Below, piece by piece: positions 52,505-64,000 of a stretch of 64,000 nucleotides of DNA (position 1 is the first letter of the stretch; each line of letters opens with the position of its first letter). The notes beneath the pieces are model-generated. The model saw only the letters and a list, made by a program, of their open reading frames with translations. It was not told where the DNA came from and made no database searches. This stretch comes from Hymenopus coronatus (taxonomy: Eukaryota > Arthropoda > Insecta > Mantodea > Hymenopodidae), in NCBI GenBank assembly GCA_030762935.1, contig CM060887.1, positions 7,742,501 to 7,806,500 on the forward strand, in the 5' to 3' direction. The position numbers were made by a program, and so were the translations under genes.

Positions 52505-53236
52505 CAGTTAACATATGCTTATTTCCCTTCTACTTACATGGAAGCAAAATAAGGCAGTAGCATAGGTTAAAGTGAAAGAAAAAAGCTGGTTGCTATGTGA
52601 CTGAAGTTCGTTTGTTTGTATGGACACGAGTTGGCAAATTCCTGTATGACAAAAGTATGTTTTTCAAAGCTGAAACCAAAAACAAGGAATATCTAAAAAA
52701 CGACCAACTGCACGAAAAAAATGTATAAATTGTGTGTTTTAAGGTGCTCTACATTTTTTGTATGTCAAGTTTTTGTCCATCTATTACAGTTCAATAGTTA
52801 TGCAAAGTTCATCCAAAATAAAGTAGTCTTCAGAGGCTATTCCCAGAAAATTCAAGATATACATTTTATTTGCCAGGTAAATATCTTTAATATACGATAT
52901 TTTAATCAAAATTGTTAGAGCCATTTTTTAGAAAATCAAAATTTTCGAAAAAAAGTTCCATGTGAAGGGTAGTTGGGAGTGGGGGGATTTTCTTTAAAAT
53001 CTTCGTGTCGCATCCTTGGAAGATACCAAACTTAAATACCAAGTTTGGTTTTTAACGGACTTTTCGTTTTTGAGCTATGCTGCCCCCCCCCCCCACACAC
53101 AGATTGAAAATGCTTTTTTTGGATTCAGGAGGTCTCAAAACATGTATTTCCGGTGAAATCTCGGTATCGAATTTTTGGGTGCATTACAATACCTTCTTTA
53201 TACACTATGTACATAGCGCATATAGAGAAAGTAAAA
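52505..53236 (-). mobile_element. Recurrent element, tail-truncated copy
   Basis: From CCCTTCTACTTACATGGAAG to GCATATAGAGAAAGTAAAAA. Body blocks as in 59006-60044. Directly abuts the next copy. Confidence 0.87.
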
Positions 53237-53923
53237 AAAATCAGATGTGTTCCATTCACATGACTTTCTCTACATCTACAAATTTTAGTTAAAAACCTTA
53301 TGCTTTATTTATTTCATGTTGATCGAGAAACATTAGCAGGAATAGTCTTATTATTTGCTTCCTTGTAAGTAGAAGCGAAATGAGGGAGTACCATAGGTTA
53401 AAATGATAGCCTAAAGCTGGTTGCTAGGTAACTGAAGTTCCTTTGTATGAACAGGAGTTAACAAATTCCTGTATGAGAAAAGTATGTTTTTCAAAACAGA
53501 AAGGAAAAACCAAGAATATCTTAAAAATGATCAACTCCACGAAAAAAATGTATATGACATAAATTGTGTGTTTTATCGCGAGCTAATTTTCTGTGGAGTA
53601 AGTTTTTGTCTATCTCTTGCGGTTTAGCAGTTATACACAATTCCGTAAAATCCATCCAGAATAAAGTAGTCTTCAGACGCCATTTCCAGAAAATTCAAGA
53701 TATACGTTTTGTTTGTCAAGTAAATATCTTTAATATACAATATTTTAATGAAATTTGTTAGAGCCATCTTTTAGAAAATCAAAATTTTCGAAAAAAGTTT
53801 CATGTAAAGGGTAGTTGGGAGTGGGGGATTTTCTTGAAAATCCCCGTGTCGCATCCTTGGAAGATACCAAACTTAAATACCAAGTTTGGTTTTTAACGGA
53901 ATTTTCGTTTTTGAGCTATGCTG

Positions 53924-53972
<49 letters not shown>

Positions 53973-54110
53973 TTTTCTAAAACTGTTTTTTTTTTTTATT
54001 CAGGAGGTCTCAAAACATGTATTTCCCGTGAAATCTCGGTATCGAATTTTTGGGTGCATTACAATACCTTCTCTGTACACTATGGACATAGCACGTGTAG
54101 AGAAAGTTAA
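53237..54110 (-). mobile_element. Recurrent element, tandem copy with (CA)n
   Basis: TCAGATGTGTTCCATTCACA at 53241 to GCACGTGTAGAGAAAGTTAA at 54108. (CA)23 at 53926-53971 sits at the family's fixed microsatellite site. Confidence 0.9.
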
Positions 54111-54596
54111 AAAACAACTTGGCGTCGTATCCTTGGAAGCTACAGATCTGTTTCACTACTGGTAACTAGCAGGTAAGTGATTTAACTATTCTGAGTCTCG
54201 CCATAACTATAGTTACAACACTTTGCAAGTTACCTACAAAGATAAGCTTAGAAAATAGAACCGAATATCAATTTTGGTATTTAACGAATAACTGCTGTTC
54301 ACTCTCACACACACCTCATCTAAAATGCTTTTTTCTACGACTGAGCTCATTTCAGATCGCAAACTAGATTTATACGGAATCCACACGCAAAGAAGTGCAG
54401 CAAGCGTAAAGTAATTTTGTTCCAACTTTACGCTCACCAAAATAATTCACGATATTAGTGTGTATAACATCACTGATCAACAGACAAACAAATAAAACTA
54501 GTTGTGCACGACATAATGTTTTGTTCAACGTCGATAAGTGACAAATATTCTTTTGTAGGTCTAAGGCTATCATAATTCTCAAAAAAAAAAAAAAAA

Positions 54597-55281
54597 AATC
54601 AGATGTGTTCCATTCACATAAACTTCTTTACATCTCTGCAACAAATTGTTAGAAAGCTTAAGCTTCTCTTTATTTCATGCTAATCGACAAAAAATTAGCA
54701 GAAATAGTCTTATTACTTGCTTCCTTGTAAGTAGAAGCGAAATAGGGGAGTACCATAGGTTAAAGTGATACTCGAAAGCTGGTGGCCATATGACTGAAGT
54801 TCCTTTGTATGTATGGATAGGAGTAAACAAATTCCTGTATGAGAAAAATATAAGTTTTTCAAAGCTGAAACCAAGAGCAAGGAAAATATAAAAAACGATC
54901 TCCACGAAAAAAATGTATAACAAATTGTGTTTTAAGGTGCTCTACATTTTTTGTGTGGCAAGTTTTTGTCCAGCTCTTACGGTTTAGCAGTTATGCAAAA
55001 TTCCGTAAAATTCATCCAGAATAAAGTAGTCTTCAGAGACTATTCCCAGAAAATTCAAGATATACATTTTATTTCTTAGGTAAATATCTTTAATATATGA
55101 TATTTTAATAAAAATCGTTAGAGCCATTTTTAAACAAATAAAAATGTTCGAAAAAAAGTTCCATGTACAGGGTAGTTGGTGGAGGGGGATTTTTCTCAAA
55201 ATCTTCGTGTCGCATCCCTGGAAGATACCAAGCTTAAATACCAAGTTTGGTATTTTAGTGACTTTTCGTTTTTGAGTTATG

Positions 55282-55316
<35 letters not shown>

Positions 55317-55447
55317 TTTTCTGAAAATGCCTTTTTTGGATAAAGGGGGCCCTAAAACATATTTCCGGAAAAATTTCGGTATCGAATTTTTGGGTGGAGT
55401 GCAATATCTTCTCTATACACTGTACATAGTACGTATAGAGAAAGTAA
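54597..55447 (-). mobile_element. Recurrent element, near-complete with (CA)n
   Basis: TCAGATGTGTTCCATTCACA at 54599 to GTACGTATAGAGAAAGTAAT. (CA)15 at 55284-55314. Confidence 0.9.
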
Positions 55448-55526
55448 TAAATAACAGAACAATAATATTAATTTGTCACAGCCTGCTATAACCGTACCGT
55501 CAACCACAAAGAGAAACTATACCCAG

Positions 55527-55768
55527 CCCGCCTGGGTAGTGTGGTGGTAGCGTGTCTGCCTCATATTCAACAGGTCGCGAGTTCGAATCTCGCTTAGGGT
55601 GAGTTACCCGGATAAGGGTTTTTTCGGGGTTTTCCCTTATCCTGAGAAGATAAATATCGAGTAACTTTAAGCTTCATAGACTCCGAGATCATTTGAGCAT
55701 CATTTCATAAATTTCATTCGTTGTCCGACAAGACCAACCAGGTTAAAGGACGTTAAGGTAAAAAAAAA
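55527..55768 (+). repeat. SINE-A, full-length reference copy
   Basis: GCCTGGGTAGTGTGGTGGTA (A-box), GGTCGCGAGTTCGAATCTCG (B-box), GGATAAGGGTTTTTTCGGGG, CTTATCCTGAGAAGATAAAT, GGTTAAAGGACGTTAAGGT, then an A-tail. Confidence 0.93.
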
Positions 55769-56044
55769 CTATACCCACTGAATGCACCCTATCCTAACGC
55801 TGCGAAATAAATAACCAACTATAACCCTAGGTGAATGGATCAAACTTAACCTCAAATTTATTTCATCTTTCGTTGATTTTCTTTTAATATCAGAAAACTT
55901 TCGTAGAAAAACATTGTATGATACGCGAGTGTAAAGTTTTTTTGATTCTTGCGTGGTTGTGAAACTCGACTGGTCTGATTTCACAATATTCCCGTTGGAA
56001 TAAAAAACCACATCTCTACGCTCTTACATCACAAATAACCATTT

Positions 56045-56880
56045 TCGATCAGGCGATCTCGAAGCATATATCCGGTGAAATCTCTACATCGACTTTTTTT
56101 TTTACATATCCGACATATATACAATGTAAATAGGGAAATTACTGCATTTTACCCAAAAAAATTTTTACCGAGATTTCACCAGAAATATGTTTCAAGACCC
56201 CTAAAAAAACGATCAAAACATAGTTTTAGAAAAAGTTCTGGTGCGAGTACGTGGGTGTGTGTATGAGAATGGTATAATTCATAAACGTTAAATCCAGAGT
56301 TTAAGTTCAGTAGGTAACTTCCAAGGATGCGAAACGACGATTTTCGGGGAAATCCCCAACTCCAAATATCTGTTACATGGAGCATTTTTTGAAAATTGCG
56401 ATTATCTCAAAAATGGCAATAATATTTTTCATAATATCGTATGTTTAACATATTTTCATGATATATGAAATTTATATTTTGAATTTTCTGCCAATAGCCT
56501 CTGAGGACATCTTTATTCTGGATGGCTTACATAACTGATAAACAACTTAGTACACAAAAAAGTTGATCTCTCTTAAGAAATGTAGCTGTGTCTTATACAT
56601 AGTTTATGGAGTTAATCATTCCCGAGATATTCCTCGTTATTGGTTTCAATTTCAAAATACTTAACCTTTTCTCCAACAGAAATCCGTTATTCGTTTTCTT
56701 TTGCTTTACTCCTGGCCATGCAAAGAACTTAATTTCAATCATATAGCGACCGCATGTAATAAGACCATTTCTGCTAATGCTTACCTATATTAGCATTAAA
56801 CAGAGAGAAGGATAAGCTTTTGTAAGAATAGTTCGTTATAGAACAGGTAGAAAAAATCATGTGAATGGGATAAGCGTTTT
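56045..56880 (+). mobile_element. Recurrent element, diverged copy
   Basis: ACTGCATTTTACCCAAAAAA, CGAGATTTCACCAGAAATAT, TGGTGCGAGTACGTGGGTGT, CTCAAAAATGGCAATAATA, ending ACAGGTAGAAAAAATCATGT. Just upstream (56055-56090) a short inverted piece (ATATCCGGTGAAATCTCTAC) belongs to another head. Confidence 0.75.
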
Positions 56881-57000
56881 AGGTATGGAACTGAAAGTGT
56901 TTGGCCATTTAACTAACGAATTTTGAGTCTAAATGCAAGATTTTTTATTGTTTCAAATCAACTCGTCTGTGGGTTCTTTATGTTGGGTTTAAATTGCCTT

Positions 57001-57185
57001 TTTTTTTTTTTTTTTTTAATATTTTTTCTCAAACATACACGCATACACTTTTACATACATATCTCCAGACTGTGGGGGATAGTGAATAAATCAGGTTAAG
57101 GAAAAGTTCCCCACCCCTGCCGGGAATCGAACCCGGGACCTCCAGGTGAGAAGCAAGCTCGCTGACCATTTGACCACAGAGGCAG
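57001..57185 (-). repeat. SINE-D (tRNA-derived) with poly-A tail
   Basis: Minus strand: CTGCCTCTGTGGTCAAATGG, CGAGCTTGCTTCTCACCTGG and GTCCCGGGTTCGATTCCCGG. The T-arm pairs perfectly and the first and last seven bases can also pair, so the head is well preserved. It is followed by a SINE body and an A-tail (T-run 57000-57017), which argues against a genuine tRNA gene. Confidence 0.8.
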
Positions 57186-57419
57186 TCAAATCCAAGATTT
57201 GGTTTTGTTTAATCCAATTTCGATCTCCATGCAGCCTTTCCAGCTCTGATTTTCGTTTATGAGCACTGAAATATATTTTTGAAAATAAATAAAGTTAATA
57301 TGCAATAAAACATCGTGAAATCTCTTATTGTCTGATAAACTTCTACACATTTTATTAGTACAGTAATGTGCCATTATGCCTTATCTTTAGTTAGATAAGT
57401 TGTATACGGTATTTAATAA

Positions 57420-57780
57420 GTGGCCAAGGTGAAGATTTTCTAAATAAAATAATCTTATAATCACAAGTCTTTTTCTACCTATTCAACAACTTTGCAGAAA
57501 TGATTTTAAAACATATAAGGGAAGTGAGAAAATGCACTAGACTAAAGCGATTTTCACATATTTTTAAAGCTGGTCGCTATGTGATTATTTTAAAATAATT
57601 TTTTGCATGTTCAGGAATAGAAACAAAAGAAAAACAAATGACTTCCCATTTGAGAAAGAGCATCTTTTGGAAAATGTAAAGTAATAATAATATGGAATAC
57701 CTCGGTAATTTGCATTTGACAAACATGATAATTTTAAAACCCAATATGCATTTTTTACGTAGTACCTACTGAAATTCCGC
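57420..57780 (-). mobile_element. Recurrent element, diverged tail half
   Basis: AGACTAAAGCGATTTTCACA, AAAGCTGGTCGCTATGTGAT and GACTTCCCATTTGAGAAAGA. Closest to the diverged copy at 19460-19640, so both belong to one subfamily. Confidence 0.6.
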
Positions 57781-57983
57781 GGTCTACAATTGACTATGGA
57801 GACGATGATGCGTGAAAACTAGGTGCTTGTTCTGGAACATTACCACAATTATATTTTGCAGAAATGTGTCACGCAAGAAGAGACAGCTTGAAGCCATGTT
57901 ATTTTAACCGTTAGCAAACGGGTCTCCCTTGCCTGCGGCTATATACTAATTACAGACCCTCCAACAATACTTTTTAATGCTTA

Positions 57984-58820
57984 GTTTTACTTTCTCTACA
58001 CGTACTATGGACATAGTGTATAGTGAAGGTATTGTATTGCACCCAAAAATTCCATACCAAGATTTCACCGGAAATATATGTTTTGGGATCCCCTGAATAA
58101 AAAAAAAGGCATTTTATGAAAAATGTCCGTCTGTGTGTGGGTGTGTGTGTGTGGGTGTGTGTGTGTGTGAACACGATAACTCAAAAACGAAAAGTCAGTA
58201 AAATACCAAACTTGGTATTTAAGTTTGGTATCTTCCAAGGATGCGACACGAAGATTTTAAAGAAAATCTCCCCACCCCAAACTACCCTTTACATGGAACT
58301 TTTTTTAGAATATTCTCATACATTAAAGACATTTACCTGACAAATATAATGTATATATTGAATTTTCTGGAAATAGCCTCTGAAAACTACTTTATTCTGG
58401 ATGAATTTTACGAAATTTTGCATAACTGCAAAACCTTAAGAATTGGACAAAAACTTACCACACAAAAAATGTACAGCACGTTGAAAAACAATTCATGTTA
58501 TATACATTTTTTTGAGTTGATCGTTTGAGATATTCATTGTTATTGACTTCAGCTTTGAAAAACTTATACTTTTCTCATTCAGGAACTTAACTCCTGTTCA
58601 TACAAAGGAACTTCAGTCACATAGCAACCAGCTTTTGACTTCGCTTTAACCTATGGTACTCCCTTATTTCGCTTCTACTTACAAGGAAGCAAGTAATAAG
58701 ACTATTTCTGCTAACCTTTTCTCGATTAGCATGAAGTAAATAGAAGCATGAGTTTTTTTAGCAATAATTTGTTACAGATATGGAGAGAAAGTCATGTGAA
58801 TGGAACACGTCAGATGTTTT
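57984..58820 (+). mobile_element. Recurrent element, near-complete
   Basis: TTTACTTTCTCTACACGTAC to GAGAGAAAGTCATGTGAATG near 58803. An impure GT run at 58128-58170 lies at the fixed site. Confidence 0.9.
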
Positions 58821-59005
58821 GCTATTACAAAAAGTGTTGGCATAAGGACAAACCCTCCCCTATTAAATACACACTTCTGGTGCTGGGTTACCGGGAGCTG
58901 TTGATAACAGGCACACATACTTGATGGGCGTAGCTCAGGATGAAAAATACACGCATAACATCACTGCATCTGAAATATGTTTTAGGATTAACAACTGAGT
59001 AAACT

Positions 59006-59870
59006 ATTTTTACTTTCTCTACACGTACTATGTACATATGTGTACAGAGGGTATTGTATTGCACCCAAAATACCGGAAATGCATGTTTTGAATCACCTTG
59101 AATCCAAAAAAAGCATTTTAGAAAAAGGTCCGTGTGTGCGTCTGTGGGCAGCATAGCTCAAAAACAAAAAGACGGTTAAATACCAACTCGGTATGCCACA
59201 TGAAGATTTTCAAAAAAAAAAAAAAAAAAAAAAATCTCCTAGCCCAACTACTGGAAAAAAAATTCGAAAACTTTTATTCTCTCAAAAATGCCTCTAACGA
59301 TTTTGATTAAAGTATCGTATATTAAAGATATTTACATGACAAAATTCATATCTTGAATTTTCTGGAAGTAGCCTCTTAAGACATCTTTATTCTGAATGCA
59401 TTTTACGGAATTTTGTATAACTGCTAAACCGTAAGAGATGGACAAAAACTTACTAAACGAAAAATGTAGAGCATATTAAAACACAATTTATGTTACGTAC
59501 ATTGTTTCCTGGAGTTTATGTTTTTGTGATATTCCTTGTTATTGGTTTCAGCTTTAAAAAACTTGTACTTTTCTCATACAGGAATGTGTCAACTCCTGTC
59601 CATAGACACAAAAGGAACTTCAGTCAAATAGCAACCCGCTTTTGACTATCACTTTAACCTATGATACTCCCTTACTTCGCTTCTACTTATAAGGAAGCAA
59701 GTATTAAGACTATTTCTGCTATTTCTTTTCTCAATTAACATGAAGTAAATAGAAGCATAAGCTTTTTAACACTAATTTGTTGCAGAGATGTAGAGAAAGT
59801 CATGTGAATGGAACACAAGATTTTTTAAGTGTGTGTTCACGGACATACTGACACACGAATCTCTAAATTA

Positions 59871-59906
<36 letters not shown>

Positions 59907-60044
59907 CATCATCATCATCATCATTATTATATTTTTTATACAAGGGACCATAATATAATTATTTCTGGTGAAATCTCTGTATAGAATTTTAGGTAGATTA
60001 CAATACCTTCTTTGCCTACATATGTGCTAGAGAAAGTAAAACTT
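59006..60044 (+). mobile_element. Recurrent ACTTTCTCTAC element, reference copy with both ends
   Basis: Left end TTTTACTTTCTCTACACGTA at 59008. Body blocks: GATTTTCAAAAAAA, CTCAAAAATGCCTCTAACG, TAAAGATATTTACATGAC, TTGAATTTTCTGGAAGTAGC, GCTAAACCGTAAGAGATGG, TGTAGAGCATATTAAAACAC, TCCTTGTTATTGGTTTCAGC, CAACTCCTGTCCATAGACAC, TCGCTTCTACTTATAAGGAA. Tail GTAGAGAAAGTCATGTGAAT at 59792. From 59826 a reverse complement of the head follows, ending GTGCTAGAGAAAGTAAAAC. The outer arms are therefore inverted repeats (about 150 bp plus an (ATT)n insertion at 59869-59930). No ORF of note in either strand. Confidence 0.88.
59868..59932. repeat. (ATT)n/(ATC)n microsatellite
   Basis: About 14 ATT units followed by six ATC units, inside the right arm of the recurrent element. 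Confidence 0.95.
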
Positions 60045-60325
60045 AGTCGACCCTAGTAAAACTCTGCGATATAGATAAATTATGCAGCAGCACACAGAAG
60101 TATGGTTGGGCTATTGCAATATTCTAAGTCAATCACAACCATTATCAGCGTGTCGATTGTTTTATGCTTCTCGCTCAATGTGTGGCGTTGCAAAGAAATA
60201 AAGATAAGATAACTGCACTAATACGGAAGTGATCGTGATAGCAAAGTTTGGTGCACTTCACATTTCCGACGACCATAATCTCGATATATTTCATGTGTTT
60301 GGAGTCGTTTTGGTATTAACTCTAT

Positions 60326-61122
60326 TTTTACTTTCTCTACACGTACTATGTACATGGTATATAGAGAAAGTACTGTAATGCACCTAAAAATTCGATACCG
60401 GAAATACATGTTTTAGTGTCCCCTGTATCCCAAAAAACATTTTCACAAAAAGGTTCGTGTGTGTCTGTAGACAGCATAGCCCAAAAACGAAAAAACGGTG
60501 GTATTAAAATTTGGTATCTTCCAAGGATGGAACACAAAGATTTAATAATATACCTCCCACCCCAACTATACTTTACATGGAACTTCTTTCGAAAATTTTG
60601 ATTTTCTTAAAAATGGCTAACGATTTTGATTAAAATATCATATATTAAAGATATTTACCTGGCAAATAAAATGTATATGTGGAATTTTCTGGGAATAGCC
60701 TCTGAAGACTGCTTTATTCTCGGTGAATTTTACGGAATTTTGCATAACTGCTAAACCGGACAAAAACTTACCACACAGAAAATGTAGAGCACGTTAAAAC
60801 ACAGAATTTATCTTATATACATTTGTTTCGTGTAGTTGATAATTTTTTAGATATTCCTTGTTTTTGGTTTCAGCTTTAAAAAACTTTGTCAACTCCTATC
60901 CATACAAACAAAGGAACTTCAGTCACATTGCAACCAGCTTTAGACTATTCACTTTAACCTATGCTACTCCCTTATTTCGCTTCTACTTCAAGGAAGCAAG
61001 TTATAAGTATTTCTGCTAATTTTTTCTGGATTAGCATGAAATAAATGGAAGCATAATCTTTCTTAATAATATTTTTTGCAGAGATACAGAGAAAGTCATG
61101 TGAATGGAACACATCAGGTTTT
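60326..61122 (+). mobile_element. Recurrent element, near-complete
   Basis: TTTTACTTTCTCTACACGTA at 60328 to CAGAGAAAGTCATGTGAATG near 61092. Confidence 0.9.
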
Positions 61123-61199
61123 TACCACTACGTAAGCCGTTTGTAAATAACATGATTTCTAGTTTCGCATATTATCTAATACAAACAAAACGGTGATGT

Positions 61200-61444
61200 C
61201 ATATTCTCGGGTAGATTACTTTTTCTACCATGTACTTGCAGATTAGGTACAGAACGTGTTTTATTACACCGAAAAATTAGGATACACGTTTTGATGACTT
61301 GAGTCCAAGAAAAGCATGTTTTCTTTCTCTACACGTACTATCTACATAGTGTATAGAGGAAGTATTTCATTTCACCCAAAACTTCCATACCGGAAATATA
61401 TGTCTTTATGTCCAGAGAGTCCAAAAAAGCATTTTTAAAAAATG

Positions 61445-61494
<50 letters not shown>

Positions 61495-62242
61495 TTTGGA
61501 CAGCATAGCTGAAACACGAAAATACCGTTAAATGTCAAACTTCATATTTAACTTTGGTATCTTCCAATGATGCGACACGAAGATTTTTAAGAAAATCCCA
61601 CCCACCACAAACCACCCTTTACAGGAAAATTTTTGGAACATTTTGTTTTTCTCAAAAATGGCTCTAATTATTTCGACTAAAATATTATGTTTAAGACACT
61701 TTCAAGACAAATAAAATGTATATCTTGACTTTTTTGGGAATAGCCTCTGAAGACCTCTTTATTCTGGACGAATGTTGCTGAATTTTGCATAACTGGTAAA
61801 CCGAAAGAGAGAGAGAGACAAAAGCTTACTATGTAGATCTCGTTGAAAAACCTTCTTTTTTTTTTCCGTGGAGTTGACCATTTTTAAGATATTCCTTGTT
61901 ATCAGTTTCAGTTCAAGATACTTAAGCTTTTCTCAAACGGGACGTCATTCCTAGTAAACAAAGAGAATCGAATTTCAATTGTTTCAGATAACGACCTGCT
62001 TTTTAAAAGATTTGACTACCGCTTTAGCCTTTGCGTTCTTTTATTTCCCTTCTACTTACAAAGAAGCAAAATAAGGTAAATTATGGTAGTGTTTATATCT
62101 TGTTGAGCATGATGTAGATAAAAGAGCAAGTGTTTGTGAGAAAAGTTTGTTTGTGGAACAGCTAGAGAAAGTCATGCGAATAGATCACATGTGTCCCCTA
62201 AACATGCATCTCTATGGACATACACGTGCTAGAGAAAGTAAA
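61200..62242 (+). mobile_element. Recurrent element with duplicated head and short inverted end
   Basis: A degraded head at 61206-61318 is followed at 61322 by a second head (TTCTTTCTCTACACGTACTA). (GT)23 at 61448-61493. Tail CTAGAGAAAGTCATGCGAAT near 62163. A stub of inverted head ends ACACGTGCTAGAGAAAGTAA at 62240. Confidence 0.83.
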
Positions 62243-62449
62243 ATCTAATAAATATTGTATGGGTTAGCATTTAGTTAGTCACTTTGATTCAGCTGGATGG
62301 TTATAGTTTGAAAACAGATGGCAGCAGTCCTGCCCCCTTACATTCTGGACACACAAAAAGTGTTACATTCTCTCATTCGCACATGTGTGTCAAAGTCACA
62401 TTAGTCAAAATAGAAAGAAAACATTTGCCTGCTAAATGGCTAGTTCCTT

Positions 62450-63440
62450 TTCTTTACTTTCTCCACACGTACTACATACATAGTGTATTGCATTCCATCC
62501 AAAAATTCCATACAGAGATTTCACCGGAAATATGTTTTAACCAAAAAACGCATTTTTAGAAAAAGGCCCGTGTGTGTCCGTGTGTCTGAACACAACTCAG
62601 AAAAGAAAAGTCGGTAAAATACCAAACTTGGTACTTAGGTTTAGCATCTTCCAGGTATGCGGCACGAAAATTTTGAGAAAAATCCCCCCATCCCAAACTA
62701 CGCTTTATATGGAACATTTTTCGAAATTTTGATTTTTTAAAAAATGGCTCTAACGATTTTGATTAAAATATCGTATATTAAAGATATTTTCCTGACAAAT
62801 AAAATGTATATCTTGAATTTACTGGGAATGGCCTCTGAAGACTACTATTCTGGATGAATTTTACGGAATTTTGCGCAACTGCTAAATCGTAAGATATCGG
62901 GAAAAACTTACCACACCAAAATGTAGAGCACGTTAAAACACAATTTATGTAACATGTATTTTTTCGTGGAGTTTATCGTTTTTGAGATATTCCTTGTTAT
63001 TGTTTTCAGCTTTGAAAAAGTTCTCATACAGGAATTTGTCAACTCCTGTCCATACAAACAAAGGAACTTCAGTCACATAGGAACCAGCTTTTGACTATCA
63101 CTTTAATCTATGGTACTCCCTTATTTTGCTTCTACTTACAAGGAAGTAAGTAATAAGACTATTTCTGCTAATTTTTTCTCGTTTAGCATTAAGTAAATAA
63201 AAGCATGAGCTTTTTAAGAATAATTTGTTGTAAAGATGTGGAGAAAGTCATGTGAATGGAGCACATCAGATTTTGGGGTAATATTGTTCACACATATACA
63301 CCTATCTTTTTCTAAAATTGTTTAATTGGAATCATTTAAAACTTACATTTTCAGTGAAATTACAGGACCGGTATCGAATTTTTTGTGTGAAATGCAATGA
63401 ATTTTCTACCTGCAATGTATGTGGTAGAGAAAGTTAAAAC
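62450..63440 (+). mobile_element. Recurrent element with inverted terminal segment
   Basis: CTTTACTTTCTCCACACGTA at 62453; tail GTGGAGAAAGTCATGTGAAT near 63237; then an inverted head from 63280 (CACACATATACACCTATC) to GTGGTAGAGAAAGTTAAAAC at 63440. Confidence 0.87.
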
Positions 63441-63767
63441 ATATGTTGAAAAGGATGCTTTTTTGGATTTGTTATATTTTAATGAGCACCTCCCATGCCT
63501 TCATCTGTGATTAAGTAGTTTTTCAACTATCCATGTTTTTGCTCCGAGGTGTTTGCTGAGTGATTCACGTGGTATTTCCATTACTAACACCGGGTCGTGT
63601 CGATAATACAGTCAACAGTTTCCCAAGCGCCTGCCAAGTGGTATTTACTAACACTATTTGCTGAAAATTAAATGTTGATAAACAATACTAATAAAATTAA
63701 AAGTTAGGTATTCCCTGTAATATTTAATTGAATACCATTAACCTCTATATTCTTCAAGAAAGTTTTC

Positions 63768-64000
63768 TCTTTTTACTTTCTCTACACGTACTACAGTGTT
63801 CGGTAAAGAGATTTCTTCGGAAATATATGTTTTGGGACCCCCTGAATACAAAAATAAAGGAAAATTTCCTTGTCTGTGTGTGTGCGCAGCATAACTCAAA
63901 AACGAAAAGTCACTTAAATACCAAACTTGGTATTTAAGTTAAGTATCTCCTAAGGATGAGACACGAAGATTTAAAAAGACACGCTCAACTACCCTTCTTT
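63768..64000 (+). mobile_element. Recurrent element, cut by window edge
   Basis: TTTACTTTCTCTACACGTAC at 63773, ACTCAAAAACGAAAAGTCAC, AAATACCAAACTTGGTATTT, then the window ends. Confidence 0.88.

Noticed and set aside
57085..57185. A possible genuine tRNA gene on the minus strand
   Set aside because: The T-arm is perfect and the acceptor arm can pair, but the head continues into a SINE body with an A-tail, and the D and anticodon arms are poor. A tRNA scan (tRNAscan-SE) would settle it.

Overview
This is a eukaryotic, AT-rich, intron- and repeat-dominated window. The only gene that looks intact is a long minus-strand gene for a bubblegum-type very-long-chain acyl-CoA synthetase (ACSBG family). 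Fifteen coding exons run from the ATG at 40160 down to a stop codon at 1132-1134. All exon phases close, giving 742 codons plus stop. The genome type (short exons in introns of 0.4-7.6 kb, many tRNA-derived SINEs, Tc1/mariner-type, mariner, piggyBac, LINE and Penelope relics) fits an animal, most likely an arthropod. I cannot name the species.

Layout. 1-1131: 3' side of the gene. 1132-40193: the ACSBG exons, with introns packed with repeats. Intron 13 (2468-5651) holds an internally deleted LINE, a hairpin and a SINE. Intron 12 (5772-13387) starts at a GC donor and holds a 34-unit, 112-bp satellite (6429-10230) plus a mariner relic. Intron 10 holds a second hairpin. Introns 8 and 9 hold copies of a recurrent element, a third hairpin and a LINE RNase H fragment. 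Intron 7 holds nested SINEs. Intron 7 contains an RpS25 pseudogene side by side with a Penelope-like relic and a LINE fragment beyond it. Intron 6 holds a LINE RT relic. Intron 5 holds a long-TIR transposon derivative. Intron 3 holds two copies of the recurrent element and a piggyBac relic.

40.2-64 kb: no host gene recognised. The stretch holds an almost complete but dead DUF4817/Tc1-mariner-type transposon (45248-46793) next to an RTE-type LINE end, a TTAA-bounded non-autonomous element (49791-50496), several SINE families, a pyrimidine minisatellite, and a dense colony of one recurrent non-coding element of about 0.75-1.04 kb whose ends carry ACTTTCTCTAC / GTAGAGAAAGT. That element occurs in about 20 recognisable copies or fragments across the window. 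It is the strongest candidate for something not explained by a standard label.

I saw no prokaryotic-style systems, no CRISPR array and no credible functional tRNA or rRNA gene. The many open frames in 6.4-10.3 kb are artefacts of the satellite.
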